Shown: positions 36,346 through 46,409, numbered from the stretch's first letter. The stretch: DNA of 64,000 bases from CAVSUZ01 sp963834715 (GCA_963834715.1 CAWIDE010000002.1:124001-188000); one strand, 5' to 3'. The notes: generated by a model from the letters alone, not told the origin. Made by a program: numbers and translations.

Positions 36346-38119
36346 CTACGTGCCGACCGGCTCGCCAGTCTCGACCGCGATCAAAGCAGCGCGCAGCGCC
36401 ACGAGGCGGCGCTGGGTATTCTCGTCCCCGTGCAGCGCGAACTGCTTTGTGGCTGCCGCAACCTCGTCGGCCAACCGAGCATGGTGCATGAGTCCAAAAA
36501 AGTACCACCACCCTGCCTCGGCATCCCCGGGCATCGCCTCTGCACTCGCAAACTCTGGTAACGGAACGGGAACCGTCGCCAGGACCTGCTCGGCTTCGGC
36601 CGCCAATCCAGAACTCGTGAGGTGGGTCATCAACCCCTGTGATTCAAGCACAGTTGCCGTCTCAGCCCACGCAAGAAGCGCTTCCCTGATGCGTCCCAGC
36701 ACAGGCAGTAGCTCCAGTTCGCTGAAGGCATGTTCCACGTCCCGCAGGATTTCCGGGTGGCGGATCAGGTACGGCAACAAGGATTCGAGCGCGCTCGCCA
36801 GTCGCGCTATCGCCGGTGGGGACAGGCCTGGCCGCAGGCCGCACAATCTGACCGGTGCCGCGGATGCGGCGTTCACCAAAGAAACGATCAAGCAGAGCGG
36901 ATCGGTACTCGCGGGCCAAGGCACGGTCGGAAATCTTGGCCGCGGCCTGTTCCAACCGGTTGCGCAGCAAAGCGCGCTGTTCCGGCGTTTTGTCCCCGAC
37001 GGCGTCACGCCGCAGGTCGTACAACGTCTCGGGAAAACTCCGGCGCCCGCCCAGAAGCGTGCGGAATGCCTCGGCACCGCGCGCGCGAACCAAGGTGTCC
37101 GGGTCCTCGCCTTCGGGCAGCGTGATGAAGCTGATTGAGCGATCCGGCGCCAGCAACGGCAGCGCCAGTTCCGCGGCCCGGGCGGCCGCGCGACGACCCG
37201 CGGCATCACCATCGAAGCATAGCAGTGGGGCGGGCGACAGGCGCCACAGCTCGCCTAGCTGATCTTCCGTCAGCGCCGTGCCGAGGGGGGCAACGGCGCC
37301 GGGGAATCCGGCCTGATGCAGCGCGAGCACATCCATATAGCCTTCGACCACCACGATTTCTGCCTTGCCTCGCAGTTCCCGGGCACGGTCCAGCCCGTAG
37401 AGACTGCGACGCTTCGCAAACACCGGTGTTTCCGGTCCATTGAGATATTTTGGCTGCGTGTCCCCGAGTACACGGCCGCCGAAGCTGATCACGCCACCCC
37501 GGCGATCACGGATGGGGAACATCACGCGATTGAAGAACAGCTCATAAGACCGACCGGTTTCCGGATCGTGCCGCATCAGACCAGTTTCGATCAGCAGCTC
37601 CTGGCTGATTCCTTCCCGGCCGAGCGCTGCAACCAGCGCCCCCCTCCCCTCACCGGACCAGCCGAGGCCAAAACCGCGGATCGTGTCCTCCGTCAGCCCC
37701 CGCCCGGTAAGGTACTCCAGTGCCTTGCGGCCCTCCGGCAAGAACAACTTGCGAAGGAACAATGCAGCGGCGCTTTCCAGGACACCCGACAGGGTATGGC
37801 GCCGTTGCTCCGCTTCGGCGACCGCGGGCGAGAGTTTCGGCACCTCCAGCCCCGCCTCGGCAGCAAGGCGCTCCACCGCCTCCATGAACCCGGCACGCTC
37901 GGACTGCATGACGAAGGTAATGGCGTCGCCATGCACGCCGCAGCCAAAGCAATGGTAGTGGTCGTCGTAGATGTAAAAACTGGCCGTTTTCTCACCGTGG
38001 AACGGACAGCAGGTTTTCCATTGCCGCCCCGACCGCTCCAGCTTGTGACGGCGGCCGATCAAAGTTACCAGCGGCACGCGGGCGCGTAGTTCGTCCAGGA
38101 AGCCGCCGGGAAGCGCCAT
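36346..38119 (-). CDS. dnaG: DNA primase, one apparent frameshift near the C-terminal domain
   Basis: Primase makes RNA primers at the replication fork. From ATG 38119: the zinc finger CCPFHGEKTASFYIYDDHYHCFGCG, the core EGRGALVAALGREG, and the TOPRIM domain IVVEGYMDVLALHQAGFPGAVAPLGTAL with the later FDGDAAGRRAA are all present. Near 36845 the frame shifts by one base. The C-terminal helicase-binding region (SPPAIARLASALESLLPYLI onward) is in the other frame, ending at 36346. Because DnaG is essential, this is most likely a sequencing error. It is cotranscribed with yqeY and rpoD. Confidence 0.92.
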
Positions 38120-38194
38120 CAGACCCGTATCACCCCGGGGAGGGCATCTACGCTTCCTTTGCTGAACGCAGGTAACGCGAACGCCTGGCTAACT

Positions 38195-38232
38195 CCCTCT
38201 CCGCCCCAATGGGCCCAATGGGGCGGAGAGGG
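38195..38232. repeat. 38-bp near-perfect palindrome between yqeY and dnaG
   Basis: CCCTCTCCGCCCCA-type arms mirror each other over 38 bases with only one mismatched pair. It lies between the yqeY stop and the dnaG start on the same strand. It may be a partial terminator or processing site tuning dnaG relative to yqeY, or a REP-like repeat. There is no T run after it on the minus strand. Confidence 0.7.
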
Positions 38233-38254
38233 CAGATGAGGCCGCTCCAGCGCG

Positions 38255-38713
38255 CTAGCCCCCAAGCTGCCGCTTCACCACCGGACCCACGCGCGCCATA
38301 TCGAGCATGGCCGCGTGCTTCGTCTTAAGCCGGGCCATCACCTTGCCCATGTCCTTCATCCCCGCGGCACCCATTTCCGCAATCGCGTCCCGTACCGCCT
38401 GCTCCATAGCAGCCTCGTCCATCTGCTGCGGCAGGAAGCTTTCAATCACCCTAATCTCCGCCTCCTCCTTGGCGACGAGCTCGGGCCGGTTCCCCTGCCG
38501 GTAGAGTTCCACCAATTCGCGGCGGGATTTTACCATTGCACGCAGCATACCGAGGATTTCCTCATCAGGAACTTTGTCGATGCCCTTCGGCCGGGCGGCG
38601 ATATCGGTCTCCTTCAACTTCGCCAGAATCATACGCAGCGTAGAGGTGCGGGCGGCATCCCCAGCCTTCATGGATGCCTTCAACTGCTCACTGAACTGTT
38701 CGCGCAGGCTCAT
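38255..38713 (-). CDS. GatB/YqeY-domain protein
   Basis: A 152-residue helical protein: MSLREQFSEQLKASMKAGDAARTSTLRMILAKLKE, then RELVELYRQGNRPELVAKEEAE and LPQQMDEAAMEQAV. The fold is the tail domain of GatB, which helps bind tRNA; stand-alone YqeY may assist tRNA amidotransfer, but this is unproven. Its ATG overlaps the cysQ stop by four bases. The gene normally sits next to dnaG in alphaproteobacteria. Confidence 0.92.
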   Translation of the reverse strand: MSLREQFSEQLKASMKAGDAARTSTLRMILAKLKETDIAARPKGIDKVPDEEILGMLRAMVKSRRELVELYRQGNRPELVAKEEAEIRVIESFLPQQMDEAAMEQAVRDAIAEMGAAGMKDMGKVMARLKTKHAAMLDMARVGPVVKRQLGG

Positions 38714-39475
38714 GACAGCGCTCCGGTACAGACAAAGGGCGGATTTTCCCAGCCGGACTTGCCATACAACAGCGGTTCACCTTCCAGCGTACGCACGGTG
38801 CCACCCGCGGCTTCCAGCACAGCCTGTGGCGCGGCTGTATCCCATTCCATGGTGCGGCCGAACCGCGGATACAGATCGGCAAGCCCCTCGGCCAAACGGC
38901 AGAACTTCACCGCCGAGCCAAAGTTGATCACCTTCGCGACGTTGCGGCCCTTAAGGAATTCGTCGAGAGGCTCCTGGTTCGCGTGATAGCGGCTGGCGAG
39001 CACCGTCACTCCCTTAGCCGGCGGGGTACGCGCGTGAATTACATGATCGCCGGCCTGGATGCGTTTCCAAGCCCCGCGCCCGACAATCCCGCGAAAGATT
39101 TCGCCCATCGCCGGCACGCCGACCACGCCAAGGTATGCGCGCCCGTCCCGCACCAGTCCGATATTCACCGTGAATTCGTCGTTCCCGGCGGTGAACTCCC
39201 GAGTACCGTCAAGTGGATCAACCAACCAGTATTGCGCGCTGGGCGCTGTAATGCGTCCACCGGCGACCTCTTCCTCGGCAATCACCGGAATGCCGGGCGC
39301 CGCCTCCCTCAGGCCACGTACAATGACAGCCTCCGCAGCATGATCGGCGGCGGTAACCGGCGAGCGATCTTCTTTGCGCAACACGTCAAACCCGCGAGCA
39401 CGTACCTGTCAGTATCGCCTCGCCAGCCTGTTGCGCCAGCCCGGCGGCGAGCAAGAGCAGACGGTCGTCATCCAT
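38710..39475 (-). CDS. cysQ: 3'(2'),5'-bisphosphate nucleotidase CysQ, one frameshift near the N-terminus
   Basis: An inositol-phosphatase-fold enzyme that hydrolyses PAP formed in sulfate assimilation. The N-terminus MDDDRLLLLAAGLAQQAGEA starts at 39475. A one-base slip near 39410 leads into RARGFDVLRKEDRSPVTAADHAAE. The metal motifs are intact: EEE-like VIAEEEVAGG and WLVDPLDGTREF (D-P-L-D-G-T), and the late EWDTAAPQAVLEAAGG. About 255 residues if repaired. The slip is plausibly a sequencing indel (GG versus G). Confidence 0.87.
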
Positions 39476-39522
39476 GTGGCGGGTGTAGCTTGCCGGAACA
39501 CCCGCTCACAACCAGTCGTTGC

Positions 39523-39690
39523 TCACTCCTGCGGGTTGATTTCCTCCGATCGGCCCTGATCGGCCTCACGTCGCAGTTGAGGCTGCGCCGAAGACAGGGC
39601 CTGTTTCCCCACTGGGTTTCCGCCTCGTAGCGGCCTTGGCTCCTCCTCGGGCGAAGTGATCACGTCAAAATCGAACTCCGTAAAACGCAT
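39523..39690 (-). CDS. Small unrecognised ORF (55 aa)
   Basis: MRFTEFDFDVITSPEEEP opens a short acidic, Pro/Arg-rich protein with no membrane segment. The ordered start suggests a genuine peptide, but no family was recognised and the C-terminal half looks low in complexity. It lies just upstream of cysQ on the same strand, with only about 47 bases between. It may be a small gene or chance. Confidence 0.3.
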   Translation of the reverse strand: MRFTEFDFDVITSPEEEPRPLRGGNPVGKQALSSAQPQLRREADQGRSEEINPQE

Positions 39691-39761
39691 TGCGGCCCTC
39701 TTGTCTCGGTTCGGCCGCTCCATCCCTGGCGTCAGTCGGAAAATTCCCTCGCAGGAAAACG

Positions 39762-39786
39762 AAAGCCGCCTTGGAGGGGCGGCTTT
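39762..39786 (-). terminator. Intrinsic terminator of the M20 peptidase gene
   Basis: Nine-base perfect arms AAAGCCGCC/GGCGGCTTT around a 7-base loop. On the minus strand the stem is followed by TTTCGTTTTCC. It lies about 130 bases past the peptidase stop, so it ends that transcript. Confidence 0.7.
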
Positions 39787-39912
39787 GGAAACCTGCGATC
39801 TCGCGCCTGATCCTACACCGCCGGCTTATACCAGCGGTACCAAAATCGGTTGGTAGGTAAGGCGCGTCGCATATGCGAACAATAAAGGCCAACGCCCTGT
39901 GCTCGCAACTGT

Positions 39913-41121
39913 TTAGATCATGCCGGCAGCGGCGAGCAGCGTTGCGAGGCCGGCGCGCATGCCGCGCAACGAGTTCTCCGCTTCCACGTCAATCCATTCA
40001 TCAAGTGAGTGGGCGCGGCCGCCGGTCCCGCCCGAGCCGATCTTTATCGCGGGAATTCCGAGGCTCATCGGCAGGTTCGCATCCGTCGAGGAGGCCTCGA
40101 AGCAAGCATCGAAGCCGTGGGCTCGCAGCGCGGCGCAGGCAAGCTGGGGCAGTACGGCCCCGCTATCTGTCTGCCCGGCGGGGCGGTCGCCGATCTTTGA
40201 AAGTTCCACTGTCACGAGCCCGTCGCGTACCGAACGGACGGAATTCTCGGCCTCCGCAGACGCCGCAATAATGCGGGTGAACTCGGCTTCCAGCCGCGCG
40301 AGCTCCGAAGCCAATTCCGAACGCAGGTCGAACTCCGTCCAGACTTCGTTCGGGATCGAGTTGATTGACGTGCCCCCGCCGGTCAGGCTGGCGCAAAACG
40401 TGGTGCGCAGATCCGAGCGAACCTCGATCCGGGAGAGCCGGCCGATGGCATCGGCCATGGCATAGAGCGGGTTAACCAAGCCGAACGCGCCGTAGCTGTG
40501 GCCGCCAGGGGCACGGAATGTGACGCGATAACGCTTGGAGCCGACGCCCGTCGTCACAACTCGCTCCATGTCCGGGCTGTCCACGGTAATGAAGGCGGTA
40601 ATCTGCCCAGCATACTCGCCCTTCTCGAACAAGTAGCGCATGCCCCGCAGATCGCCTGGGCCCTCCTCGCCGACATCCGCCACGAACAACACGTCCGCCC
40701 TGGTGCGGATGCCGGCGGCATCCAAGGCACGCATCCAGGCCAGCAACACCGCCAGACTACGGGTGTCGTCGCCGATCCCGGGCGCATAGAGCCGCGTTCC
40801 CTCGCTCCGGACGCGTACACCGGTGCCGGGCGGAAACACCGTATCGAGGTGGGCAGCGACGCAGAGCAGGCCCTGTCCCTCACCCCGCCGCAGGGCCGTC
40901 ACGTTGCCCTCCGGGTCGATCCGGACCTCCCGCAGCCCATGCTCTTGCACCATCCCAAGGAAGGCGCGGGCACGCTCGGCTTCCCGGAAAGGCGGCGCAG
41001 GGATCTCGGCGAGCCGGGTAGTCTCACCGATCAACCGGTCATGGTCCTCAGCCAACCTGGCCGACACGGCTACAAACTTATCGCTCTCGACTATCCGGCG
41101 GATTTTGGCCTCAGGGTCCAT
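39913..41121 (-). CDS. M20-family metallopeptidase (peptidase T / tripeptidase-like)
   Basis: A 402-residue cytoplasmic zinc peptidase. The start MDPEAKIRRIV at 41121 has an AGGAAG site. The metal/catalytic motifs are in order: CVAAHLDTVF, GIGDDTRSLAVLLAW (bridging Asp), VGEEGPGDLRGMRY (general base Glu), DSPDMERVV, and the last His in GRAHSLDEWIDVE. The dimerisation domain includes APGGHSYGAFG. It probably trims di- or tripeptides, or hydrolyses an N-acyl amino acid. Confidence 0.9.
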   Translation of the reverse strand: MDPEAKIRRIVESDKFVAVSARLAEDHDRLIGETTRLAEIPAPPFREAERARAFLGMVQEHGLREVRIDPEGNVTALRRGEGQGLLCVAAHLDTVFPPGTGVRVRSEGTRLYAPGIGDDTRSLAVLLAWMRALDAAGIRTRADVLFVADVGEEGPGDLRGMRYLFEKGEYAGQITAFITVDSPDMERVVTTGVGSKRYRVTFRAPGGHSYGAFGLVNPLYAMADAIGRLSRIEVRSDLRTTFCASLTGGGTSINSIPNEVWTEFDLRSELASELARLEAEFTRIIAASAEAENSVRSVRDGLVTVELSKIGDRPAGQTDSGAVLPQLACAALRAHGFDACFEASSTDANLPMSLGIPAIKIGSGGTGGRAHSLDEWIDVEAENSLRGMRAGLATLLAAAGMI

Positions 41122-41273
41122 GCATTTCTTCCTGTTTCTGAGCAACCGCTTGTGCTGGGGTGTGAAACTCCTGCAGGAGAAGTCCGGTGGTCGAATTTTT
41201 GTGAACCATCCGCCCGCTCTGGCAACCTATTTTCCATTTCGTAGCGCGTTGCTGTGCAAGGGAGACCCACGCA

Positions 41274-41690
41274 ATGACGACAAAACGCCTGATAACGACA
41301 GCGAGTGTGCTGGCACTTGGATTAGCAGTGGCTGGAGCGGTGCCTGCCTTGGCCCAGAACACGACCACGCCGCAGCCGCAGCCCGCCCCTACGCCGCCTG
41401 CCGCGACAAATGCCCCTTCAACCAATGCCCCGTCACCAATGCCGGGCACCAACGCCACGCCACCAGCCCCGATGGAACAGCAGGGGGCGGCGCAACCCAA
41501 CCAGCCGCCACCGCCTTCGACGGCGATGCACCATGCTCACCCGATGCACCACATGGCCATGGCCCATCGGAGAGGGCAGCCTAGCCCAACGGCGCAGGAC
41601 GCAGCGGTTGACCGCCTGAATGACATGAGCCTGCAGGCAGCCCAGAAAGGGCAGACGTTCACACCGAGCGGCACCACCCCGGGCACTTAA
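41274..41690 (+). CDS. Small exported Pro/Thr/Ala-rich protein
   Basis: A 138-residue protein with a clear Sec signal: KRLITTASVLALGLAVAGAV, cleavage after ALAQ. The mature chain is rich in Pro, Thr, Gln and Ala, then has a Met/His cluster (HHAHPMHHMAMAHRRG) that could bind metal. The end is AQDAAVDRLNDMSLQAAQKGQ. No family was recognised; similar 'NDMSLQAAQ'-type tails occur in acetic-acid-bacterial exported proteins, from memory only. A long divergent spacer separates it from the peptidase. Confidence 0.7.
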   Translation: MTTKRLITTASVLALGLAVAGAVPALAQNTTTPQPQPAPTPPAATNAPSTNAPSPMPGTNATPPAPMEQQGAAQPNQPPPPSTAMHHAHPMHHMAMAHRRGQPSPTAQDAAVDRLNDMSLQAAQKGQTFTPSGTTPGT

Positions 41691-41967
41691 TCCCGAGCGC
41701 TGCTGTGAGGACGAGCGTGCAGATGGCGCTGTCGGGAGCCGCCGCCATCTGCTTTGGTGCGGCTGCTAACCCCCGGCTGACCCGGACACGACGAGCGTAG
41801 ACCCGTCTCTGGCGAGCCCTGGCGGGCGCTGTCAGCGCAGACGGGCGGCAAATCGCACGCAAGGGTTCGTCTTTAAGCAGCCGCACCTAGCAGCAGGTCT
41901 CTGCATACCGGCAGACGTGACGTCCCCGAGCGTTTTCTTCCCCCCTCAGGCATCCGTATCTAGTCGT

Positions 41968-43240
41968 ATGCCCGAGGTTGACCCCGAAGCCCCGCTGAGA
42001 ACTCGCGCTCAGCCGCCATAAGCTGTTCGCCACCGCGCTGCTGGTGCTGATGGGCGCACTGATGATTGCAAGCTACGCCTTGCCGCCCGGCTGGGGCGCT
42101 GCGCTGCTGCAGGCAGCATCAAAAGCGGGCTTCGTGGGCGGCATCGCGGACTGGTTTGCGGTGACCGCGCTGTTCCGTCACCCGCTGGGGTTGCCGATCC
42201 CGCATACCGCCATCCTGCCGAAACAGAAGGAGCGGCTGGGCCGCGCGCTCGGGCGCTTTGTCGCGACCCACGTCTTCACCGGGCCCGAGGTAGCCGGAGT
42301 TCTCTCGCGACTGAATATCCCGGGCATTCTGCACCGGTTTCTGTCCGATCCTGAATTTGCCCATCCGGCGGCTCAGTCCATCGCGGCCGCGCTGCCGCGG
42401 GCGCTCGCCACGATAGAAGATGGCCGGGCACGGCGGCTGCTTGCCCGGATGTTGCCGCGGATGCTGGGGGGCGTGGCAGCCGGACGGATCATCGCGCGTG
42501 CCCTGCGCAACATGGTGGAAGGCGGCAAACACCAGGAAGCGTTCGGTTTCGTGCTGAACCAGATGCGCGAACTGATCGCGGAGAAGGAGGACACGCTCCA
42601 GGCGGTGATCGAAGAGCGGGTGCGCGAGCAAGGAGGCCGATTACTTGGATGGGCAGTGGGAGCGGCCATAGCCCGGCGGGTCCTGGTGACCATCATGGCC
42701 GAGCTGGACAAAATGAGCCCCGACGGATCGGAGCTCCGGGAAGCATTCGACACCTGGGTTTGGCGGGAGATCGAAAAGATGGAAAGCGACCCCGCTAGGG
42801 CGGCGGAGATTGGCATCGCCCTGCGCCGCGTTCTCGCCCACGAAGCAGTGATGGCCTGGGTATGGGACATCTGGTCGCGGCTGCGGACGGCGTTGGAGGC
42901 CGACGCGCTCAAGCCGACCGGCCGCACCGTCGGGGTGATCCAAAGCGCGCTCGACAATTTCGGTACAATGCTGGAGACCGATCCGACGACGCGTGCTCGG
43001 GTCGAGGCGAGTGCCGAGCGCCTCGTGCGGACGCTGCTGCCCGCCGCCCAGCTTCAGCTCTCGGATTTCATCGCAACGGTGATTGGCCACTGGGACACGG
43101 AAACAATCACGACCAAGCTGGAGCTGCGGGTCGGCAAGGATCTGCAATACGTCCGCGTCAACGGCACTCTCGTTGGCTTCCTTGTGGGTGGGAGCCTTTA
43201 TGCCGTGCTGCGGCTGATATTCGGATGGGCCGCATTCTGA
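41968..43240 (+). CDS. DUF445 membrane protein, one frameshift near the start
   Basis: An inner-membrane protein of about 424 residues. ATG 41968 (MPEVDPEAPLRTRA) slips by one base near 42005 into RHKLFATALLVLMGALMIASYAL, the first membrane helix. The DUF445 hallmark AASKAGFVGGIADWFAVTALFRHPLGLPIPHTAI follows, then long amphipathic helices and a C-terminal anchor GFLVGGSLYAVLRLIFGW. The function is unknown; relatives include YjiN. The single-base slip is probably an error. Confidence 0.87.
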
Positions 43241-43348
43241 TACCGCGCAGCATGAGGTGAAGCCTCATGCTGCGCGAAGGCCTCACTCGCGACCCCCAGT
43301 CTCATATCTGATAACGGATCAGTAACTACCTCGCGCTAAACCCCCCGC

Positions 43349-44236
43349 ATGCGCCTCAAGGTCTATCGCGCCGACCGCATGGCCGACGCCATGGCGCGTA
43401 TCCGTGCGGAGCTCGGTCCCGACGCCCTCATCCTCTCCTCCCGCCGCCTCGGCGCCGGGATCGAGGTCACCGCAGCTCTGGAGGAACAGGACCCGGTTCC
43501 TCCTCTCGCCGTCCCGTCTGCTCAGCCGATCCATCTCAATCGCATAAGCCGCCACGGCATACCCACCGCCCTGGCCGCAGCGCTCACCCAAACGCCCGAT
43601 CTCGCGGCCACGCTCGCAAAGCACCTGGCCTTCCAGCCCCTGCCGGCCGATCAACCCCTGCTCCTCGTCGGCCCTCCCGGCGCAGGCAAAACCCTTACCG
43701 CGGCCCGCCTGGCCACCCGCTACGTCATGGCCGGTGCTACGCCCACCGTCATCACCGCCGATGGCAAACGCGCCGGCGCTGCCGAGCAGCTCGCCGCCTT
43801 CACCCGCCTTCTCAACCTGAGCCTGCTCCTCGCACCCGATGCCATTACCCTGGCCCGCGCACTCGCCCGTCCCCGCGCATCCGGGCCGGTCATCATTGAT
43901 TGCCCCGGTTCCGATCCCTTCAACGACGCCGATCAGACGGAAATCCAAGCCCTCGCTGCCACTGCGAAGGCCACCGTTGCGGTAATCCTCCCGGCCGGGC
44001 TGGACGCCGAAGAGTCCGCCGACCTCGCCCAGGCATATGCCCAGGCCGGCGCCACCCACCTGATCGCTACCCAACTCGACCTCGCCCGCCGCCTGGGTGG
44101 CATTCTCACTGCCGCCCACACTGCACGCCTCGCCCTCGCCGAGGCTGGCATCGGCCCCGGCGCCGCCGATGGCCTGACCCCCTTCACCCCCGACCTGCTG
44201 GCCAGCCGTCTTCTCTCGAACGGATCCCCGCAATGA
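43349..44236 (+). CDS. flhF: Flagellar biosynthesis GTPase FlhF
   Basis: A 295-residue SRP-type GTPase that helps place and build flagella. The N-terminal MRLKVYRADRMADAMARIRAELGPDALIL is the FlhF B-domain opening. The G domain has the P-loop LLLVGPPGAGKTLTAARLA, TADGKRAGAAEQLAAF and GPVIIDCPGSDPF (G3). The usual TKxD-like G4 motif reads TQLD. It is short, as in many alphaproteobacteria. An equally long antisense frame is Gly-rich and rejected. It overlaps flhG (ATGA). Confidence 0.85.
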   Translation: MRLKVYRADRMADAMARIRAELGPDALILSSRRLGAGIEVTAALEEQDPVPPLAVPSAQPIHLNRISRHGIPTALAAALTQTPDLAATLAKHLAFQPLPADQPLLLVGPPGAGKTLTAARLATRYVMAGATPTVITADGKRAGAAEQLAAFTRLLNLSLLLAPDAITLARALARPRASGPVIIDCPGSDPFNDADQTEIQALAATAKATVAVILPAGLDAEESADLAQAYAQAGATHLIATQLDLARRLGGILTAAHTARLALAEAGIGPGAADGLTPFTPDLLASRLLSNGSPQ

Positions 44237-44970
44237 CCTACGGCCGCCTCATCGCAATCGCCTCTGGTAAGGGCGGGGTCGGCAAGACCTGGCTCTGCAT
44301 CACGCTCGCCCACGCCCTGGCTACACGCGGCCGCCGCGTCCTGCTGTTTGATGCCGATCTTGGCCTTGCAAACGTCGATATCCAGCTCGGCCTTACGCCA
44401 AAGCGGGACCTCGTCGCCGTCCTCGCCAACAAGGCCACACTCGCCGAGGCGATCATCGAACACGAAGCCGGCTTCCACGTCCTCGCGGGCCGTTCCGGCT
44501 CCGGCGTCCTCTCCGGCCTCTCTCCAACGGCTGTGGAGCAGGTGCTTGAGATCGCTCGGACGGCGGCCGTAGGGTACGACATCACGCTGCTCGACCTCGG
44601 CGCCGGGCTGGAATACTCGGTGCGTCGCCTTGCAGCCGCCGCCGACGAGCTACTGATCGTCACCACCGACGAACCCACCAGCCTCACCGACGGCTACGCG
44701 GTCCTGAAACTCCATTCCCAAAATAATCCCGCCGGTACTGCTCGCATCGTTGTGAACCAAGCCCCCAGCCCCTCCGCCGGTGAGCGGACCTATGCAACAA
44801 TTCGTCGCGCTGCACACACCTTCCTCGGCCTCGAGCCTGATTTGGCTGGAATTGTTCGCCGCGATCCCCGAGTGCCAGATACAATTCGTAACCAAACGCT
44901 GCTGCTCACCCGCTCGCCCCAGTCACACGCCGCAGCCGATGTAGAGCAGCTTTGCCAAGCCCTCCTCTAG
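44233..44970 (+). CDS. flhG: MinD/ParA-family flagellar number regulator FlhG (FleN-like)
   Basis: A 245-residue deviant-Walker ATPase. LIAIASGKGGVGKTWLCITLAHAL is the P-loop, with VLLFDADLGLANVDIQLGL the switch motif and YDITLLDLGAGLEYSV the hydrolysis loop. FlhG works with FlhF to set flagellar number and site at the membrane. The ATG overlaps the flhF stop. Other flagellar genes are not in the window, so a flagellar locus may have been split or dispersed. Confidence 0.88.
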   Translation: MTYGRLIAIASGKGGVGKTWLCITLAHALATRGRRVLLFDADLGLANVDIQLGLTPKRDLVAVLANKATLAEAIIEHEAGFHVLAGRSGSGVLSGLSPTAVEQVLEIARTAAVGYDITLLDLGAGLEYSVRRLAAAADELLIVTTDEPTSLTDGYAVLKLHSQNNPAGTARIVVNQAPSPSAGERTYATIRRAAHTFLGLEPDLAGIVRRDPRVPDTIRNQTLLLTRSPQSHAAADVEQLCQALL

Positions 44971-44994
44971 CCGACTCCCCGGCCATGCTACATT

Positions 44995-46203
44995 ATGGGC
45001 ATGCCTCTCATCCGCGGCGGTCTGAACCGCGATTTGCGGGTGGATTTCTTCCGGGGCCTCGCCCTCTGGTGGATCTTCACCGACCACATCCCAGGCGACG
45101 TCATGAGCTACGTCAGCCTGCAGAACTTCGCGCTTTGCGACGCCGCCGAGGTCTTCGTGCTGCTCGCCGGCTTCGGTGCCGGTAAAGCCTATGCCAGCCG
45201 CATGGATAGATCCGGATGGTTGCGAGGCGCCGCCGGTGCCATCCAGCGCGCCTGGACCCTCTACATCGCCCACATCTTCCTGTTTGTCGTGTACGCCGCG
45301 CAGGTCTCGTACGGCGCCATGGCGCTCGAACGCTCGAACTACCTCGACGAAAGCGGACTTAATGTCCTCGCCGGCGCTCCTTACAATGCCCTACTGAAGG
45401 CTCTGACGCTGGAATACCAGCCGAGTCTGCTTAACATCCTGCCGCTTTATGTCGTCCTGCTGCTGATGTTCGCCCTGGCCATGCCCCTGCTTCGCTGGCC
45501 GAAGATTCTCGCGATCCTGTCGCTCACACTCTATGCCACGGTCCGCGTCGCGAACTTTAACCTCCCATCCTGGACCGGCGACACCTGGTTCTTCAATCCG
45601 TTCACTTGGCAACTTCTGTTCATGATCGGGGCCATTCTCGCCTACAAGCCGCCGGCGATGCCGCCGCGTTCCGTCTGCCGCGTCGTGGATTGGATCGCCA
45701 TCGCCGTCGTCCTGTTCGGTTTAATCGTTATCTTCGGCATATGGGACGAGTCCTTCCTCGCCCTCCGCCTGCCCTGGAGCGTCACTCGTGCGCTGCTGAT
45801 CATTGACAAGACTAATCTCGATCCGCTGCGCGTCACCTCTATCCTGGCGTTGCTCTGGCTCGCCGTCCGTTACGTCCCGCCAGGGGCAGCCTGGCTTCGG
45901 TCCCGCCTCGCCCTTCCGTTCGTCCTAATGGGTCAACACTCATTATCGGTGTTCTGCTCCGGCATCTTCTTCGGTTTCATCTGCCGCCTCATGCTCGAAT
46001 GGGACGACCGTGCCGCCATGCAGTTCGCCGTCAATGCCGGTGGTTTCCTGGCCATGCTCAGCGTCGCAGCCCTTGCGGCGTGGTACGGCTCCGAACCGCC
46101 CCGCCGGCCCGCCCCGGTCCCCGTCCGGGATGATACTGGCGTCGCTGTTCCTACATCGGTTATAACGACCGTTGGAGGTTCCCCATGGCTGAACTCAAAC
46201 TGA
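44995..46203 (+). CDS. OpgC-domain membrane acyltransferase
   Basis: A 402-residue protein with about ten membrane helices. The OpgC hallmark RDLRVDFFRGLALWWIFTDHIP is near the start, followed by FALCDAAEVFVLLAGFGAGKAY. OpgC adds succinyl groups to periplasmic glucans; alphaproteobacterial relatives modify other envelope glycans. No opgG or opgH is nearby, so the acceptor is uncertain. The C-terminal tail is cytoplasmic, Pro/Arg-rich, and overlaps the AbrB gene start by 19 bases. Confidence 0.87.
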   Translation: MGMPLIRGGLNRDLRVDFFRGLALWWIFTDHIPGDVMSYVSLQNFALCDAAEVFVLLAGFGAGKAYASRMDRSGWLRGAAGAIQRAWTLYIAHIFLFVVYAAQVSYGAMALERSNYLDESGLNVLAGAPYNALLKALTLEYQPSLLNILPLYVVLLLMFALAMPLLRWPKILAILSLTLYATVRVANFNLPSWTGDTWFFNPFTWQLLFMIGAILAYKPPAMPPRSVCRVVDWIAIAVVLFGLIVIFGIWDESFLALRLPWSVTRALLIIDKTNLDPLRVTSILALLWLAVRYVPPGAAWLRSRLALPFVLMGQHSLSVFCSGIFFGFICRLMLEWDDRAAMQFAVNAGGFLAMLSVAALAAWYGSEPPRRPAPVPVRDDTGVAVPTSVITTVGGSPWLNSN

Positions 46204-46409
46204 TCGGAATCGGCAACTCGGTCGGCGTCATCCTGCCCCGGGAGATGCTGGTGAAGCTCGGGCTTCAGAAAGGAGACACAGTGCATGCCGTGGAAACCGC
46301 GGATGGCCTCCGCCTGACCGTCGCCGATCCCGATTTTGAGGCTCAGATGGCGGTCGCCCGCCGTCTCACTAAGAAGTGGCATAACGTGCTTCGCGAACTC
46401 GCGAAGTGA
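46185..46409 (+). CDS. AbrB/MazE-type antitoxin (Phd-equivalent partner of Doc)
   Basis: A 74-residue swapped-hairpin DNA-binding protein: LKLIGIGNSVGVILPREMLVKLGLQKGDTVHAVE is the AbrB fold, with a C-terminal helical tail likely to block the toxin. It probably represses its own operon and neutralises the Doc protein that follows. The GTG start of doc overlaps its stop (GTGA). The usual partner of Doc is Phd; AbrB-Doc pairs are also common. Confidence 0.88.
   Translation: MAELKLIGIGNSVGVILPREMLVKLGLQKGDTVHAVETADGLRLTVADPDFEAQMAVARRLTKKWHNVLRELAK

Noticed and set aside
34281..36491. 736-codon open frame opposite rpoD
   Set aside because: It is the antisense shadow of a certain rpoD gene in high-GC DNA; its translation is Leu/His/Gln-rich without family features.
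41691..41967. Possible RNA gene or small gene between the exported protein and DUF445
   Set aside because: No tRNA-like fold, terminator or protein-like frame could be supported.
43319..44233. 304-codon Gly/Glu-rich open frame opposite flhF
   Set aside because: Low-complexity antisense translation; the plus strand has a clear FlhF G-domain and overlaps flhG in the usual way.
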